Assembly: GCA_017427415.1 (NCBI GenBank)
Contig: JAFRSU010000039.1
Coordinates: forward strand, 1-40,222
DNA length: 40,222 bases
Direction: 5' to 3'
Source: Lachnospiraceae bacterium
GTDB lineage: Bacteria; Bacillota; Clostridia; Lachnospirales; Lachnospiraceae
The translations under genes and the position numbers were made by a program. Of this stretch, positions 7,496 to 15,923 are shown piece by piece (the first letter of the stretch is position 1; every line of letters starts with the position of its first letter). Below the pieces are notes generated by a model. It was given only the letters and a program-made list of their open reading frames with translations. It did not search any database and was not told the origin of the DNA.

Positions 7496-8257
7496 ATGAA
7501 AAATTTTCGCATTACTTTGCAGTATGACGGAAGCAGGTACGACGGCTGGCAGAAACAGGGGAATACCGACAATACCATACAGGGCAAGATAGAAGCAATG
7601 CTTACAAAATTGTTCGAGCAACAGGTTGAGATTCAGGGATCGGGCCGCACCGATGCAGGAGTTCACGCATTAGGACAGGTCGCGAGTTTTTCGGTGAAAA
7701 CCGATCTGGGTCCGGCCAAAGTGATGGAGCGGATGAATACATATCTTCCGAAGGACATCATAGTGACCGATTGTCAATTGACGGATGCAAGATTTCATGC
7801 ACGGTTGAATGCCAAAAATAAGACGTATATTTATCGTATAGTGACAGGATGTATCCGTCCGGTGTTCGGACGGCAATATGTGCTCTGGCATCAGGAAAGG
7901 CTCGATACGGACAGCATGCGTAAGGCTTCGGAATGTCTTATCGGTGAACATGATTTTAAGAGTTTCCTGGGGAACAGGCACTACAAAAAATCTACGATCC
8001 GAACCATAGAAAGTATTACGATCACAGAAGATATGATAAAATCCGGCGAAGCTGAATTCCCTGAGATTACAATAGCTTTTACCGGGAATGGCTTTTTGCC
8101 GAACATGGTGCGGATATTAACGGGAACATTAATTGAAATCGGAGAAGGACAAAGAAGCCTTTCAGATATGGAAGATATCCTTAAAGGATGTGACCGGGCT
8201 TTAGCCGGTCCTACAGCACCGGCTCATGGCCTGACACTCTTAAAGGTGGTCTACTGA
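7496..8257 (+). CDS. truA: tRNA pseudouridine(38-40) synthase TruA
   Basis: The 253-residue product begins FRITLQYDGSRYDGWQKQ, the hallmark TruA N-terminus. It carries GSGRTDAGVHALGQVASF, in which the Asp (about residue 52) is the catalytic nucleophile. NKTYIYRI, HDFKSFLG and GNGFLPNMVRILTGTLIEIG are the other TruA blocks. Length is normal. It isomerises uridines 38-40 of the tRNA anticodon arm in the cytosol. GGAGA about 10 bases upstream of ATG 7496 is the likely binding site. It closes the cluster that begins at the promoter at 5546; the rhodanese/TtcA-like and HD genes may be co-transcribed with it. Confidence 0.95.
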   Translation: MKNFRITLQYDGSRYDGWQKQGNTDNTIQGKIEAMLTKLFEQQVEIQGSGRTDAGVHALGQVASFSVKTDLGPAKVMERMNTYLPKDIIVTDCQLTDARFHARLNAKNKTYIYRIVTGCIRPVFGRQYVLWHQERLDTDSMRKASECLIGEHDFKSFLGNRHYKKSTIRTIESITITEDMIKSGEAEFPEITIAFTGNGFLPNMVRILTGTLIEIGEGQRSLSDMEDILKGCDRALAGPTAPAHGLTLLKVVY

Positions 8258-8299
8258 AATGGACCAGGGGAATGGACTAATGTAACAGAATGCGTAAAC

Positions 8300-8329
8300 T
8301 TGACAAAACGGCATAGTTAATGATATGAT
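8300..8329 (+). promoter_or_regulatory. Sigma-A promoter for the lipoprotein gene
   Basis: TTGACA at 8300-8305 and TATGAT at 8324-8329 with an 18-base spacer. The start codon of the lipoprotein gene is 80 bases further on, so the leader is about 70 bases. Confidence 0.6.
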
Positions 8330-8408
8330 ATAAAACATCCTGGTGCTATACTGTACTTACAAAAAGCTGTGGAGTGGATGCCGGGAAAAATCAAAATAGG
8401 AGAAAAAA

Positions 8409-9047
8409 ATGAAAAAGTATATTGCAGCAATTTTTTTATCAGTATTGATGGCTTTGTGCTTAGTCGGATGTGGAAGTGATGAGCCTGCAGCTGTACAGAA
8501 GAATGAAGATGGTTCCGTAAATATCCGTGACAACAATCTCTACTACGTAAAGATTGAGGGTAAGACGTTTAAAGCCGGTGCGAAGATTGCAGATATCGAG
8601 AAGGAAGGATACATCATGAGCGATAAGAGAAGAGACGAAGTGCTTCCTGCCCAACGCTATTCCATGGATAATGACATGAAGAATGCTGCCGGAACGACAG
8701 TATTCCAGATGAAGGCACTGAATACCGGAAGCGAAAAGGTAAAGTATGCGGAAGCAGAACTTGGCGGATTTACGATTGGTTCTTATAATACGTCAGAAAT
8801 CGCTGAAGAAACGCTTGCGTTGAATATCGAGGTCTATGGTGGTCTGAAACTGGGTGGTTCTTATGATGATATCGTGAATGCGCTCGGTGAGCCGGACTTT
8901 TCATTTAAGCACGAAAAGACCGATCTGTTACCTGCATACACGACCTACCAGTATTCTTCGGGCTACAGAGGGTATGAGTTTATCGTTGATGATGCCGGAA
9001 AAATCTCTCAGATTTCTTGGAACAACTATGATTATAATGAGAAATAA
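8409..9047 (+). CDS. Secreted lipoprotein of unknown function
   Basis: A 212-residue protein with a clear lipoprotein signal: positive MKKY, a hydrophobic stretch and a lipobox LVGC (Cys at about 21). The mature part contains KTFKAGAKIADIEKEGY and LKLGGSYDDIVNALGEPDF. The latter resembles the 'G.s.dev...lG.P' turn seen in SmpA/BLIP-like small lipoproteins. It should be anchored to the outside of the cytoplasmic membrane. AGGAG at 8398-8402 places the ATG well. It has its own promoter and is followed by a terminator, so it is probably a single-gene transcript. Function unknown. Confidence 0.75.
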   Translation: MKKYIAAIFLSVLMALCLVGCGSDEPAAVQKNEDGSVNIRDNNLYYVKIEGKTFKAGAKIADIEKEGYIMSDKRRDEVLPAQRYSMDNDMKNAAGTTVFQMKALNTGSEKVKYAEAELGGFTIGSYNTSEIAEETLALNIEVYGGLKLGGSYDDIVNALGEPDFSFKHEKTDLLPAYTTYQYSSGYRGYEFIVDDAGKISQISWNNYDYNEK

Positions 9048-9066
9048 TATGGGATAATGTTTTAAT

Positions 9067-9098
9067 GAGAAAAGACTCCTCCTTAGGAGTCTTTTTCT
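9067..9098 (+). terminator. Rho-independent terminator after the lipoprotein gene
   Basis: AAAGACTCCT and AGGAGTCTTT form a 10-bp stem with a short CCTT loop, followed immediately by further Ts (TTTTTCTC). Confidence 0.8.
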
Positions 9099-9180
9099 CA
9101 TAACAACAGTAACAAGACTGCATTTATATAGTGGCTGGGAATGAACAAATGAAGACTCTCTAAAATTTTTAAGATTTTAC

Positions 9181-9209
9181 TTGAAAAGAATTTTTAATTA
9201 ACTTATCAT
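9181..9209 (+). promoter_or_regulatory. Probable promoter of the serine hydrolase gene
   Basis: TTGAAA at 9181-9186 and TATCAT at 9204-9209 with a 17-base spacer in an AT-rich stretch, 67 bases before the GTG start. No clear operator was noticed. Confidence 0.5.
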
Positions 9210-9275
9210 CTTATTTACAGTACTGAAGACAAAGACTTACCGGTAAGATTTTCCAAGAAAAAAGGAGTAAAAACT

Positions 9276-10244
9276 GTGAATAAAGCAGAATTACACGAAT
9301 TTATCGCAAAGAACCAGCCCAATATCTGTCAGGTGGCTGTATATCGTGATGGAAATCCGGTCTATTCGGATGAATGGAACGGGTATAAAGATACGGATTG
9401 TGTACATGTTATGTCCGTTACAAAGAGTGTTTTTGCACTTTTGATCGGTATAGCGATCGACCGGGGAGAGATCGGAAGTGTCGATGATAAGGTTCTGTCA
9501 TATTTCCCTGATTATCAGGTAAAGCGCGGGGAAAAGACCATTTATGATGTTACGATCAGGCATCTTTTGACCATGCGAGCGCCCTATAAAACAAAAGGTG
9601 ATCCATGGTCAAAGGTCTGCAGCAGTCTCAACTGGACTTTTACATCCCTGGATTTTTTGGGCGGCAGGAAAGGGCTTACGGATGAGTTTAAATACAGTAC
9701 CGTATGCATACATATACTGTCAGGACTGCTTTACAGGGCTACGTGTATGAAGACGGTGGATTATGCAAATGAGTATTTGTTTAAGCCCTTAGGTATAGCA
9801 CAACATGAGAACTATTATGCAAAGTCCGCTGAAGAGCACAGGCATTTTACAATGGACAAAGAGCCTAAGACAAATATATGGTTTGCCGACTGGGACGGTC
9901 TGGGTACTCCGGGATATGGCTTATGCCTGTGCGCCAAGGATATGGCCAGGCTCGGTCAGTTATGCCTTGATAAAGGTAAATGGGATGGGAAACAGATCAT
10001 TTCCTCATCGTGGATAGAAGAGATGACAAGACCAAGGCAGGTAGAGGGCAATATGTTCAGAGGGATGCAGTACGGATACATGTGGTGGATCATACATCCC
10101 GAAAAAAATATATATGCGGCCATAGGAAACAGCGGGAACGTGATATATGTTAACCCGGAAAAGAATACGGTAGTTGCGGTCGCATCATACTTTAAACCAA
10201 CAATATTCGACAGGGTGGATTTTATAGAAAAGTATATCCTGTAA
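9276..10244 (+). CDS. Serine hydrolase of the beta-lactamase/class C (CubicO-like) family
   Basis: The 322-residue protein has SVTK in HVMSVTKSVFALLIG at about residues 50-53, the SxxK active-site motif of the serpin-like beta-lactamase/esterase fold. Later come a YST motif (KYSTVCIHILSGLL) at the place of YxN, and GNSGN near the C-terminus in place of H/KTG. No signal peptide is present, so it is probably cytosolic. Family members act as esterases, D-peptidases or amidases; the substrate is unknown. The start is GTG at 9276 with AAAGGAG at 9261-9267. This is a stand-alone gene with its own promoter. Confidence 0.8.
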   Translation: MNKAELHEFIAKNQPNICQVAVYRDGNPVYSDEWNGYKDTDCVHVMSVTKSVFALLIGIAIDRGEIGSVDDKVLSYFPDYQVKRGEKTIYDVTIRHLLTMRAPYKTKGDPWSKVCSSLNWTFTSLDFLGGRKGLTDEFKYSTVCIHILSGLLYRATCMKTVDYANEYLFKPLGIAQHENYYAKSAEEHRHFTMDKEPKTNIWFADWDGLGTPGYGLCLCAKDMARLGQLCLDKGKWDGKQIISSSWIEEMTRPRQVEGNMFRGMQYGYMWWIIHPEKNIYAAIGNSGNVIYVNPEKNTVVAVASYFKPTIFDRVDFIEKYIL

Positions 10245-10364
10245 CGGACCGGGGCCATGATTAGTAATCCATAACTTTTGCAATATATAAAATGCTTGTT
10301 GAAAAAATCGTATAATTATTGTAACATTACTCTAGGAGTTTATAAATCCGAGAAGGAGAAGGTT

Positions 10365-10694
10365 ATGGCAATTACGGTAAATATAAGATATACGGGTGAA
10401 AACGGAAATGCCCGTAAGTTCGCGGAGGAGATGACAAAAACAGGCATAGTGGAAATGATACGTGCCGAGCAGGGAAATCTTCGTTATGAATATTATATCT
10501 CTATGGAGGAACCCGATACAGTTTTATTGATAGACAGCTGGACTGACCAAAAAGCTATCGATATCCATCATGCTACACCCATGATGAAGTCGATCACGGA
10601 ACTTCGCGAGAAGTACGATCTTCATATGGCTGTGGAGAGGTATGTTTCGGATGAAACCGATGCTTCAGGTGATGACAGGTTTATAAGGAAGTGA
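10365..10694 (+). CDS. ABM-domain protein (putative quinol monooxygenase)
   Basis: This 109-residue protein begins MAITVNIRYTGENGNARKFA. It continues with the small ferredoxin-like ABM fold pattern: EQGNLRYEYYISMEEPDTVL, LIDSWTDQKAIDIHHATP and a C-terminal LHMAVERY strand. This is the antibiotic-biosynthesis-monooxygenase/YgiN-like family, usually dimeric and cofactor-free; its substrate is unknown. The frame is open from 10278, but AGAAGGAGA at 10351-10359 clearly places the start at 10365. A TATAAT at 10311-10316 may be its -10 element, but no good -35 is visible. Confidence 0.75.
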   Translation: MAITVNIRYTGENGNARKFAEEMTKTGIVEMIRAEQGNLRYEYYISMEEPDTVLLIDSWTDQKAIDIHHATPMMKSITELREKYDLHMAVERYVSDETDASGDDRFIRK

Positions 10695-10753
10695 TAATAA
10701 TCTGTTGTAGCAGTTACTGCAGTGATCGGGGGATAGACAGAAGAGGATAATAT

Positions 10754-11164
10754 ATGAATGAATATTTATTGAAAATGCTTTCTATCGAGAAAGATATAGA
10801 GAAGAATAAAAAGAAGCAGACGATTATCAGAAGCGTGGCGGTACTGTGTGTTTTTATGGTTTTCTTTTGCAGCTTTAATCCGGATACGGTCATGAATATT
10901 GCTTTCTTTGTTTCGTTACCGGTTATTATCGCTTTGTTTGTTGTGGATTCAAACTTTGCGGGCAGAGTCCACTCTTTGGAGGTGGATATTTATCTTTTGG
11001 AATTGGAGCATCTGAAAAAAGAGAGAGAAGCGAAAGAAGAAGAGGGAAAAAGCGTATCCGAAAACTGGCAGGACAGTTTGGTCAAACCGAACGACAAGCC
11101 GGCACTTCCTTATGTTTTTTACTTTATCCTGATCGTTATCGATGTGATAATATGGATCATCTGA
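10754..11164 (+). CDS. Small membrane protein, unknown function
   Basis: A 136-residue protein. It has a charged N-terminal helix (SIEKDIEKNKKKQ), two adjacent membrane segments (VAVLCVFMVFFCSF and IAFFVSLPVIIALFVV, about 30-70), a charged coiled-coil-like stretch (ELEHLKKEREAKEEEGK) and a final membrane segment (YVFYFILIVIDVIIWII). No family recognised. It is followed directly by a strong terminator, so it probably ends a short transcript begun before the ABM gene. Confidence 0.6.
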   Translation: MNEYLLKMLSIEKDIEKNKKKQTIIRSVAVLCVFMVFFCSFNPDTVMNIAFFVSLPVIIALFVVDSNFAGRVHSLEVDIYLLELEHLKKEREAKEEEGKSVSENWQDSLVKPNDKPALPYVFYFILIVIDVIIWII

Positions 11165-11183
11165 ATTCTATATCGGAAATAAA

Positions 11184-11216
11184 AAAGCCGGTTCTTTGCG
11201 AACCGGCTTTAATTAT
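11184..11216 (+). terminator. Rho-independent terminator
   Basis: AAAGCCGGTTC and GAACCGGCTTT pair perfectly over 11 bp around a TTTGC loop and run into AATTATTT. With the A run on the 5' side it could act on both strands. Confidence 0.8.
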
Positions 11217-11248
11217 TTATACAGACAGCTGACGTTTCTCAGCAGGCA

Positions 11249-11386
11249 ATGTTAAAAGGTATTGCCTTTTCGGGATTGTTGATATCTGTTTTACCGCTTG
11301 TTACGATAGCTTTGGTAAATAAGAGTAAAAAATATGATGTGACAAATGTCATATCGCATTTGTTACATATAACACTACACAGGTGA
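11249..11386 (+). other. Short ORF or gene remnant with a membrane segment in the ABC-operon leader
   Basis: ATG 11249 opens a 45-codon frame with IAFSGLLISVLPLVTIALVN followed by KSKKYD, which reads like the last helix and cytoplasmic tail of a membrane protein. There is no clear binding site. The frame runs through the TGACA inverted repeat and ends inside the promoter region of the ABC operon. Most likely it is a decayed gene end; a leader peptide is less likely. Confidence 0.3.
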
Positions 11387-11404
11387 CATTCGGACAGCTA
11401 TAAT
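11340..11404 (+). promoter_or_regulatory. Probable activator site and promoter of the ABC/two-component operon
   Basis: TGACA-AA-TGTCA (11340-11351) is a perfect inverted repeat with a 2-base centre. A degenerate copy on the other strand follows (ATTTGTTACAT, about 11359-11369), and a TGACAT at 11384-11389. A TATAAT -10 box lies at 11399-11404 with no recognisable -35, as expected for an activated promoter. The palindrome centre is about 65 bases upstream of the likely transcription start. Inverted repeats of this type are bound by NarL/LuxR-family regulators of the LiaR/DesR kind, and such a regulator is encoded last in this operon. Confidence 0.45.
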
Positions 11405-11467
11405 GGCATTGTAAGATGAAATACGACGTGAAACGGATTGAAAACGTGTACTTGAAGGAGGAATAAA

Positions 11468-12415
11468 ATGTCTGAAACAGTTGTAGAAGTAAAAAATCTG
11501 GTAAAAAGGTATAAGGAACTTATAGCTCTTGATAATTTCAATATGAAGATAGAAAAGGGTGAGGTGTTCGGGCTCTTAGGTCCGAACGGATCGGGTAAGA
11601 CCACCACCATCAACTGCATCCTGTCACTTTTAGATTTTGATAACGGGGAGATCGATGTGTTCGGTGAGAAGATGACAAGCCAAAGATACGATCTTAAAAA
11701 ACGTATCGGTATAGTCATGCAGGATGTGGCCGTATTTGAAGAGCTTAGTGTTGAAGAAAATATCGATTATTTCTGCGGCTTATATATAAACGATAAGAAT
11801 AAGAGAAAACAATACGTGGAAGAGGCGATCAATTTTGTAGGTCTCGAGGAGTTTAAGAAATTTAAGCCCAAGAAGCTTTCCGGCGGTCTGCTCAGACGTC
11901 TTAATATTGCCTGCGGCATAGCGCATAAGCCTGAACTTATAATACTTGATGAGCCGACAGTGGCTGTAGATCCCCAGAGCAGAAATAAGATACTTGAAGG
12001 TATCACCGAGCTGAACAAAAAGGGTGCCACTATCATCTATACCAGCCACTATATGGAAGAGGTCGAACAGATATGTACTCACATCCTTATAATGGATAAA
12101 GGAAAAAATGTTACCGAGGGTTCGGCGGAAGAACTTAAACGAAGCATAAAAAATACGGAAAATATCATAGTATATATAAAGAACCTGAATGATGAACATG
12201 TAAAAGCCATAAATGCTATCAATCATGTCTATGATGTGACTTATATGTCGGGCAGGCTTGAGATAAAGTGTGCGGGCGGCAGGCACAACATCTCGCATGT
12301 GATCGATTATTTTGCATCAAATAATCTGGATTATGACAGGATATATTCGGAACTTCCTACACTTAATGATGTTTTCCTTGAGATAACAGGTAAGAACTTA
12401 AGAGATAAAGAATGA
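11468..12415 (+). CDS. ABC transporter ATP-binding protein (LnrL/CcmA-like)
   Basis: A 315-residue ATPase with Walker A GPNGSGKTT (38-46), signature LSGGL (137-141), Walker B LIILDEP (157-163) and H-loop YTSHYMEE. The C-terminal extension after about residue 215 is typical of drug/antibiotic resistance ATPases that pair with ABC-2 permeases. It powers the two permeases that follow. AAGGAGG ends about 8 bases before the ATG. Gene order with a downstream sensor kinase and regulator matches linearmycin-resistance-type (LnrLMN with LnrJK) systems of Firmicutes; the actual substrate is inferred only. Confidence 0.9.
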   Translation: MSETVVEVKNLVKRYKELIALDNFNMKIEKGEVFGLLGPNGSGKTTTINCILSLLDFDNGEIDVFGEKMTSQRYDLKKRIGIVMQDVAVFEELSVEENIDYFCGLYINDKNKRKQYVEEAINFVGLEEFKKFKPKKLSGGLLRRLNIACGIAHKPELIILDEPTVAVDPQSRNKILEGITELNKKGATIIYTSHYMEEVEQICTHILIMDKGKNVTEGSAEELKRSIKNTENIIVYIKNLNDEHVKAINAINHVYDVTYMSGRLEIKCAGGRHNISHVIDYFASNNLDYDRIYSELPTLNDVFLEITGKNLRDKE

Positions 12416-12445
12416 TATTTATGCGGAAATAACAGGAGATGACAC

Positions 12446-13594
12446 ATGTTTTTTAATATATTTAAGAACCAGCTTAAACTCGGATTCAGGAATAAATCAA
12501 ATGTGTTCTGGACTTTAATGTTTCCTTTGATCCTCGGAACATTGTTTAAGATCACATTCGGAAATATCTACAGTGAATATACGTCGGATGCCATAAAAAC
12601 GGCGGTAGTATTTGAGACGGATGATGAAGATATAAGGAATAACACAAAAGCTTATCTTGAAGGTCTTACGATGAACGACCATAAGATGCTCGATATAAGC
12701 TACATGGATTATGAGAGTGCCGAAGCCCTGCTTAAGGATGATGAACAGGTAAACGGTATCATAAGTGTCAAAAATGACGGAAGGCTATCACTTGATATTA
12801 CCTCTAACGGCGTGCTTTCAACTATACAGGAGACAATCACTACCATATATAATCAGAATGTCGGCCTGATAGAAAAGGTGGCAGCCGAGCATCCGGAAAA
12901 TCTGCCGGCAGTGTTAGAGGGCATACAAAAAAGAGCAGAGTATATTGATACACACAACTTAGCAGGCGACAATAAGGATCCTTTCGTTTCTTATTTCTAC
13001 AATCTGATCGCCATGACTGCATTATTTGCTGCACTTACAAGCTTAAGGATCGGCAATAACTGTCAGGCCAATATGTCGTCGCTCGGTGCCAGGACAAATG
13101 CATCACCTTTAAGCCGTATGACCTTCCAGGCAGCAGCCTTCCTTGCAGCATATATAGTCCAGACTGCTATCATATTTGTGGGTATTACATATATGCTGTT
13201 TGGAATAAAGATCAATTTCGGCGGTGATATCCCGCTCGTATATTTTACGACAGCTATAGCCTCTCTTTTAGGTACATCGCTCGGATTTGCGGTAGGAAAT
13301 TTAGGAAGCTTCAATCTGGATAAGAAGGAAAGCATACTTGTGGGTCTCACACTTACAGGATGCGCTCTCTCGGGTCTCATGTACGGAGATATGAAGGTGA
13401 TCATCACGGAGAAAGCACCTATAATAAACAAGATCAATCCGGCAGCCGTGATAAGTGATTCTTATTATTGCCTCAATATGTTCGGTGTAGGTTCAAGATA
13501 TCTTATGACTTTATTGTACATGCTGGTGATCTCGGCAGTGCTTATCACTTTGGGACTTGTTATGGGCAGGAGGAATCATTATGACAGTATTTAA
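12446..13594 (+). CDS. ABC-2 type transporter permease (first of two)
   Basis: The 382-residue protein has one N-terminal membrane helix (FWTLMFPLILGTLFKITFG), a large extracytoplasmic domain (about 40-185), and five or six C-terminal helices. The latter include FQAAAFLAAYIVQTAIIFVG and a final LVISAVLITLGLVMG. This is the standard ABC-2 drug-efflux layout. It overlaps the second permease by 14 bases, so the two are almost certainly made together and form the membrane part of one exporter. Substrate unknown; amphipathic antibiotics or lipids are typical for the group. Confidence 0.85.
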   Translation: MFFNIFKNQLKLGFRNKSNVFWTLMFPLILGTLFKITFGNIYSEYTSDAIKTAVVFETDDEDIRNNTKAYLEGLTMNDHKMLDISYMDYESAEALLKDDEQVNGIISVKNDGRLSLDITSNGVLSTIQETITTIYNQNVGLIEKVAAEHPENLPAVLEGIQKRAEYIDTHNLAGDNKDPFVSYFYNLIAMTALFAALTSLRIGNNCQANMSSLGARTNASPLSRMTFQAAAFLAAYIVQTAIIFVGITYMLFGIKINFGGDIPLVYFTTAIASLLGTSLGFAVGNLGSFNLDKKESILVGLTLTGCALSGLMYGDMKVIITEKAPIINKINPAAVISDSYYCLNMFGVGSRYLMTLLYMLVISAVLITLGLVMGRRNHYDSI

Positions 13595-14726
13595 AGCTTT
13601 TTTTAAAGTGCTGAGAAAATATAAGATGTCCCTTATCATGTATCTGGTGATATCTCTTGGCATTATATACATACTTTCCAGTTTTAATACAAAAGGAAAT
13701 GCTTCATATTACAGAGTAAGTCAGGGTATAGCGGTCAGGGATAACGATAATTCCGAAATATCCAAAGGACTTATAGAGTATCTTTCGACCATAAACGAAA
13801 TAAAAAATGCGGAAGAGCTTACTGATGAACAGATAACCGATATGATATATTATACAAGGATCTCAAACAGCCTTATAATCCCGGCAGGCTTCGGAGAGGC
13901 GATCTTAAACGGAGAGGATGCTTCAATGTTAAAGATCGAAAGCACCAAGAATGCCGGTGCGAGAATGGGCTACAGTGTGGAAACGGAGATCGACTCCTAT
14001 CTGAACCTGCTATCAGGATATCTTGAAGGCGGATTTGATATGGCAGAAGCAGAGAAACTTACAATGGAGGCTCTTGCCGACAACAGTTCCGTCAATGTGA
14101 TAGCCGAAGTTAAAGTGGAAGATGATAAGTTATTCACTATGTTCCAGATGCTGCCTTACGGCATACTTACCATGCTGTTTTCAGCCGTATTGCCCGTGAT
14201 CTTAAGGTTTGGGACCATGCTTCTTAAAAAAAGGTCCGATATCTCTTCGACACCGGCTTATAAAAGGCAGATTTCGATCGCACTTGCAGCAGGACTTGTT
14301 TCGGTATTTATCGTCATCGCTCTGATAGCTTTGGCTTCGGTTCTCGCAAAAGAAGCCTTTACCGGAAGATGGTGGCTGGTAGTGATCAACGTTGTGACGT
14401 TAAGTATTACGGTTGTAATGCTGTTGGTGGCTGTATCGAATCTCAACATGAAACCTGAGGTTGCGTCCGCTTTTACCAATGTGGTAGGTCTGTCGTTTTC
14501 ATTCCTTGGCGGTATATTTGTTCCGATAGAGTTTTTAGGAAGCGGAGCAAAGGTGATAGGGCAGTTTCTTCCTACTTATTGGTATTCCGAGGCATTGACA
14601 AGGATCAAGGCGGACGGAGGTTTTAATGATATTTTAAATTGCCTCTTGATTCAACTGCTGTTTGGTGTTATGGTTATGGGTGTAGGACTTGTAGCAGGAA
14701 GAAGTATACAAAAAAGAACAGCTTAA
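13581..14726 (+). CDS. ABC-2 type transporter permease (second of two)
   Basis: A 381-residue paralogue of the preceding permease. It has an N-terminal helix (LIMYLVISLGIIYILSSF), an outside loop domain to about residue 190, then helices such as LPYGILTMLFSAVLPVIL and IALAAGLVSVFIVIALIALA. The conserved FLGGIFVPIEFLG turn is characteristic of ABC-2 permeases. ATG 13581 follows AGGAGG at about 13569-13574 within the end of the upstream gene; a longer frame from 13557 lacks this. It should form a heterodimer with the first permease. Confidence 0.85.
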   Translation: MTVFKAFFKVLRKYKMSLIMYLVISLGIIYILSSFNTKGNASYYRVSQGIAVRDNDNSEISKGLIEYLSTINEIKNAEELTDEQITDMIYYTRISNSLIIPAGFGEAILNGEDASMLKIESTKNAGARMGYSVETEIDSYLNLLSGYLEGGFDMAEAEKLTMEALADNSSVNVIAEVKVEDDKLFTMFQMLPYGILTMLFSAVLPVILRFGTMLLKKRSDISSTPAYKRQISIALAAGLVSVFIVIALIALASVLAKEAFTGRWWLVVINVVTLSITVVMLLVAVSNLNMKPEVASAFTNVVGLSFSFLGGIFVPIEFLGSGAKVIGQFLPTYWYSEALTRIKADGGFNDILNCLLIQLLFGVMVMGVGLVAGRSIQKRTA

Positions 14727-14732
14727 ACCAAC

Positions 14733-15878
14733 ATGAAGAATTTTATAGACAAAGCAGTAGTAATGCTCTTTTCCTCCCTGCTGATATTAAATATCTTCTC
14801 CGGAAGTTACCGTGTGATCATGTTGTTTTTACTGGTGATCGCGGCTTCATTTACCAGTTTCTTAAGAATGCTCGGAGGGAAAGGGCTCATTGTAAACAGA
14901 ATATTGTCAGTTCTGATCGGGATATGCACTGTTTTTTTCACGGATGCGATAGTATTTTTACCGATAGCTGCTTATGAAATATATTTAGACCGACTTTATC
15001 CAGCCGGTCTGGTTTTGGTTGCGGGGTTTTTGAGGTTTTGTACCGGAGATGGCTTTGAAGGAAATCTGCTTAAAACTTCTTTGGTATCTTTGTGTGTTTA
15101 TTTAACGGCGGAGACACTGCTTGCGGTATATCTGGCATACAGTACACAGAGGTTATCAAAATATGAGACGGAAAACAGGAAAATACGTGATGAAAGTGAG
15201 ATAAAGAAGGAAACCTTAAGAAAGCAGAACAGAAACCTTATGGAAGAACAGGATAAGAGTATAACGGCTGCACAGCTTTCGGAACGTAACCGTATAGCCC
15301 GGGAGATACATGATAATGTAGGTCATATGCTGAGCCGTTCGATCCTGCAGGTCGGAGCCATGATGGTGGTACATAAGGATGAACCTGTGGGCGAAGAGCT
15401 TAAGATGTTAAGAGCTACGCTTGATACCGCCATGAACAATATCAGGGAGAGTGTCCATGATATACGGGATGAAGCCATCTCGCTCAGTTCGGCGCTGGAA
15501 GAGATAGTGGAACCTTTAAAGGATAGCTTCAAGGTGTCATATGAATTTGACGCGGATGAGGCTGAGATACCAAAGGATGTGAAGTATGCCGGCATCAATA
15601 TCGTAAAAGAAGCGGTGTCCAACATCATAAAATACAGCAGAAATGAATGTGTGGATGTAAGGTTTATCGAGCATCCTTCGATGTATCAGATAATAGTGCA
15701 TGACTATAAGCAGTCAAAGGATGTAAGTCAAAGAACTGTTCCCGTGACCGATACTTCAGGTGAGGGCATGGGGCTGGAAAATATAAAGACCAGAGCCGAG
15801 AAGCTCGGAGGTAATGCAACTTTTACAAATGACAACGGCTTCAGGGTATTTGTTAGAATTCCGAAACAAAATGTATAA
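14733..15878 (+). CDS. Sensor histidine kinase, HisKA_3 type (LiaS/DesK/LnrJ-like)
   Basis: The 381-residue kinase has about six N-terminal membrane helices with hardly any extracellular loops (about 8-135), a coiled linker (about 139-180), then SERNRIAREIHDNVGHMLSR with the phospho-accepting His193. The ATPase domain shows NIVKEAVSNIIKYS (N box) and GEGMGLENIKTRAEKLGG (G box). Kinases with a membrane-buried sensor and this H box usually sense the membrane or partner transporters. Its start lies 7 bases after the second permease, with no strong binding site, suggesting coupling. The cognate regulator follows. Confidence 0.9.
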   Translation: MKNFIDKAVVMLFSSLLILNIFSGSYRVIMLFLLVIAASFTSFLRMLGGKGLIVNRILSVLIGICTVFFTDAIVFLPIAAYEIYLDRLYPAGLVLVAGFLRFCTGDGFEGNLLKTSLVSLCVYLTAETLLAVYLAYSTQRLSKYETENRKIRDESEIKKETLRKQNRNLMEEQDKSITAAQLSERNRIAREIHDNVGHMLSRSILQVGAMMVVHKDEPVGEELKMLRATLDTAMNNIRESVHDIRDEAISLSSALEEIVEPLKDSFKVSYEFDADEAEIPKDVKYAGINIVKEAVSNIIKYSRNECVDVRFIEHPSMYQIIVHDYKQSKDVSQRTVPVTDTSGEGMGLENIKTRAEKLGGNATFTNDNGFRVFVRIPKQNV

Positions 15879-15923
15879 AAGAGTCAAAACTGAGCGGAGC
15901 GAAGAATCTTAAGGAGAACATAG

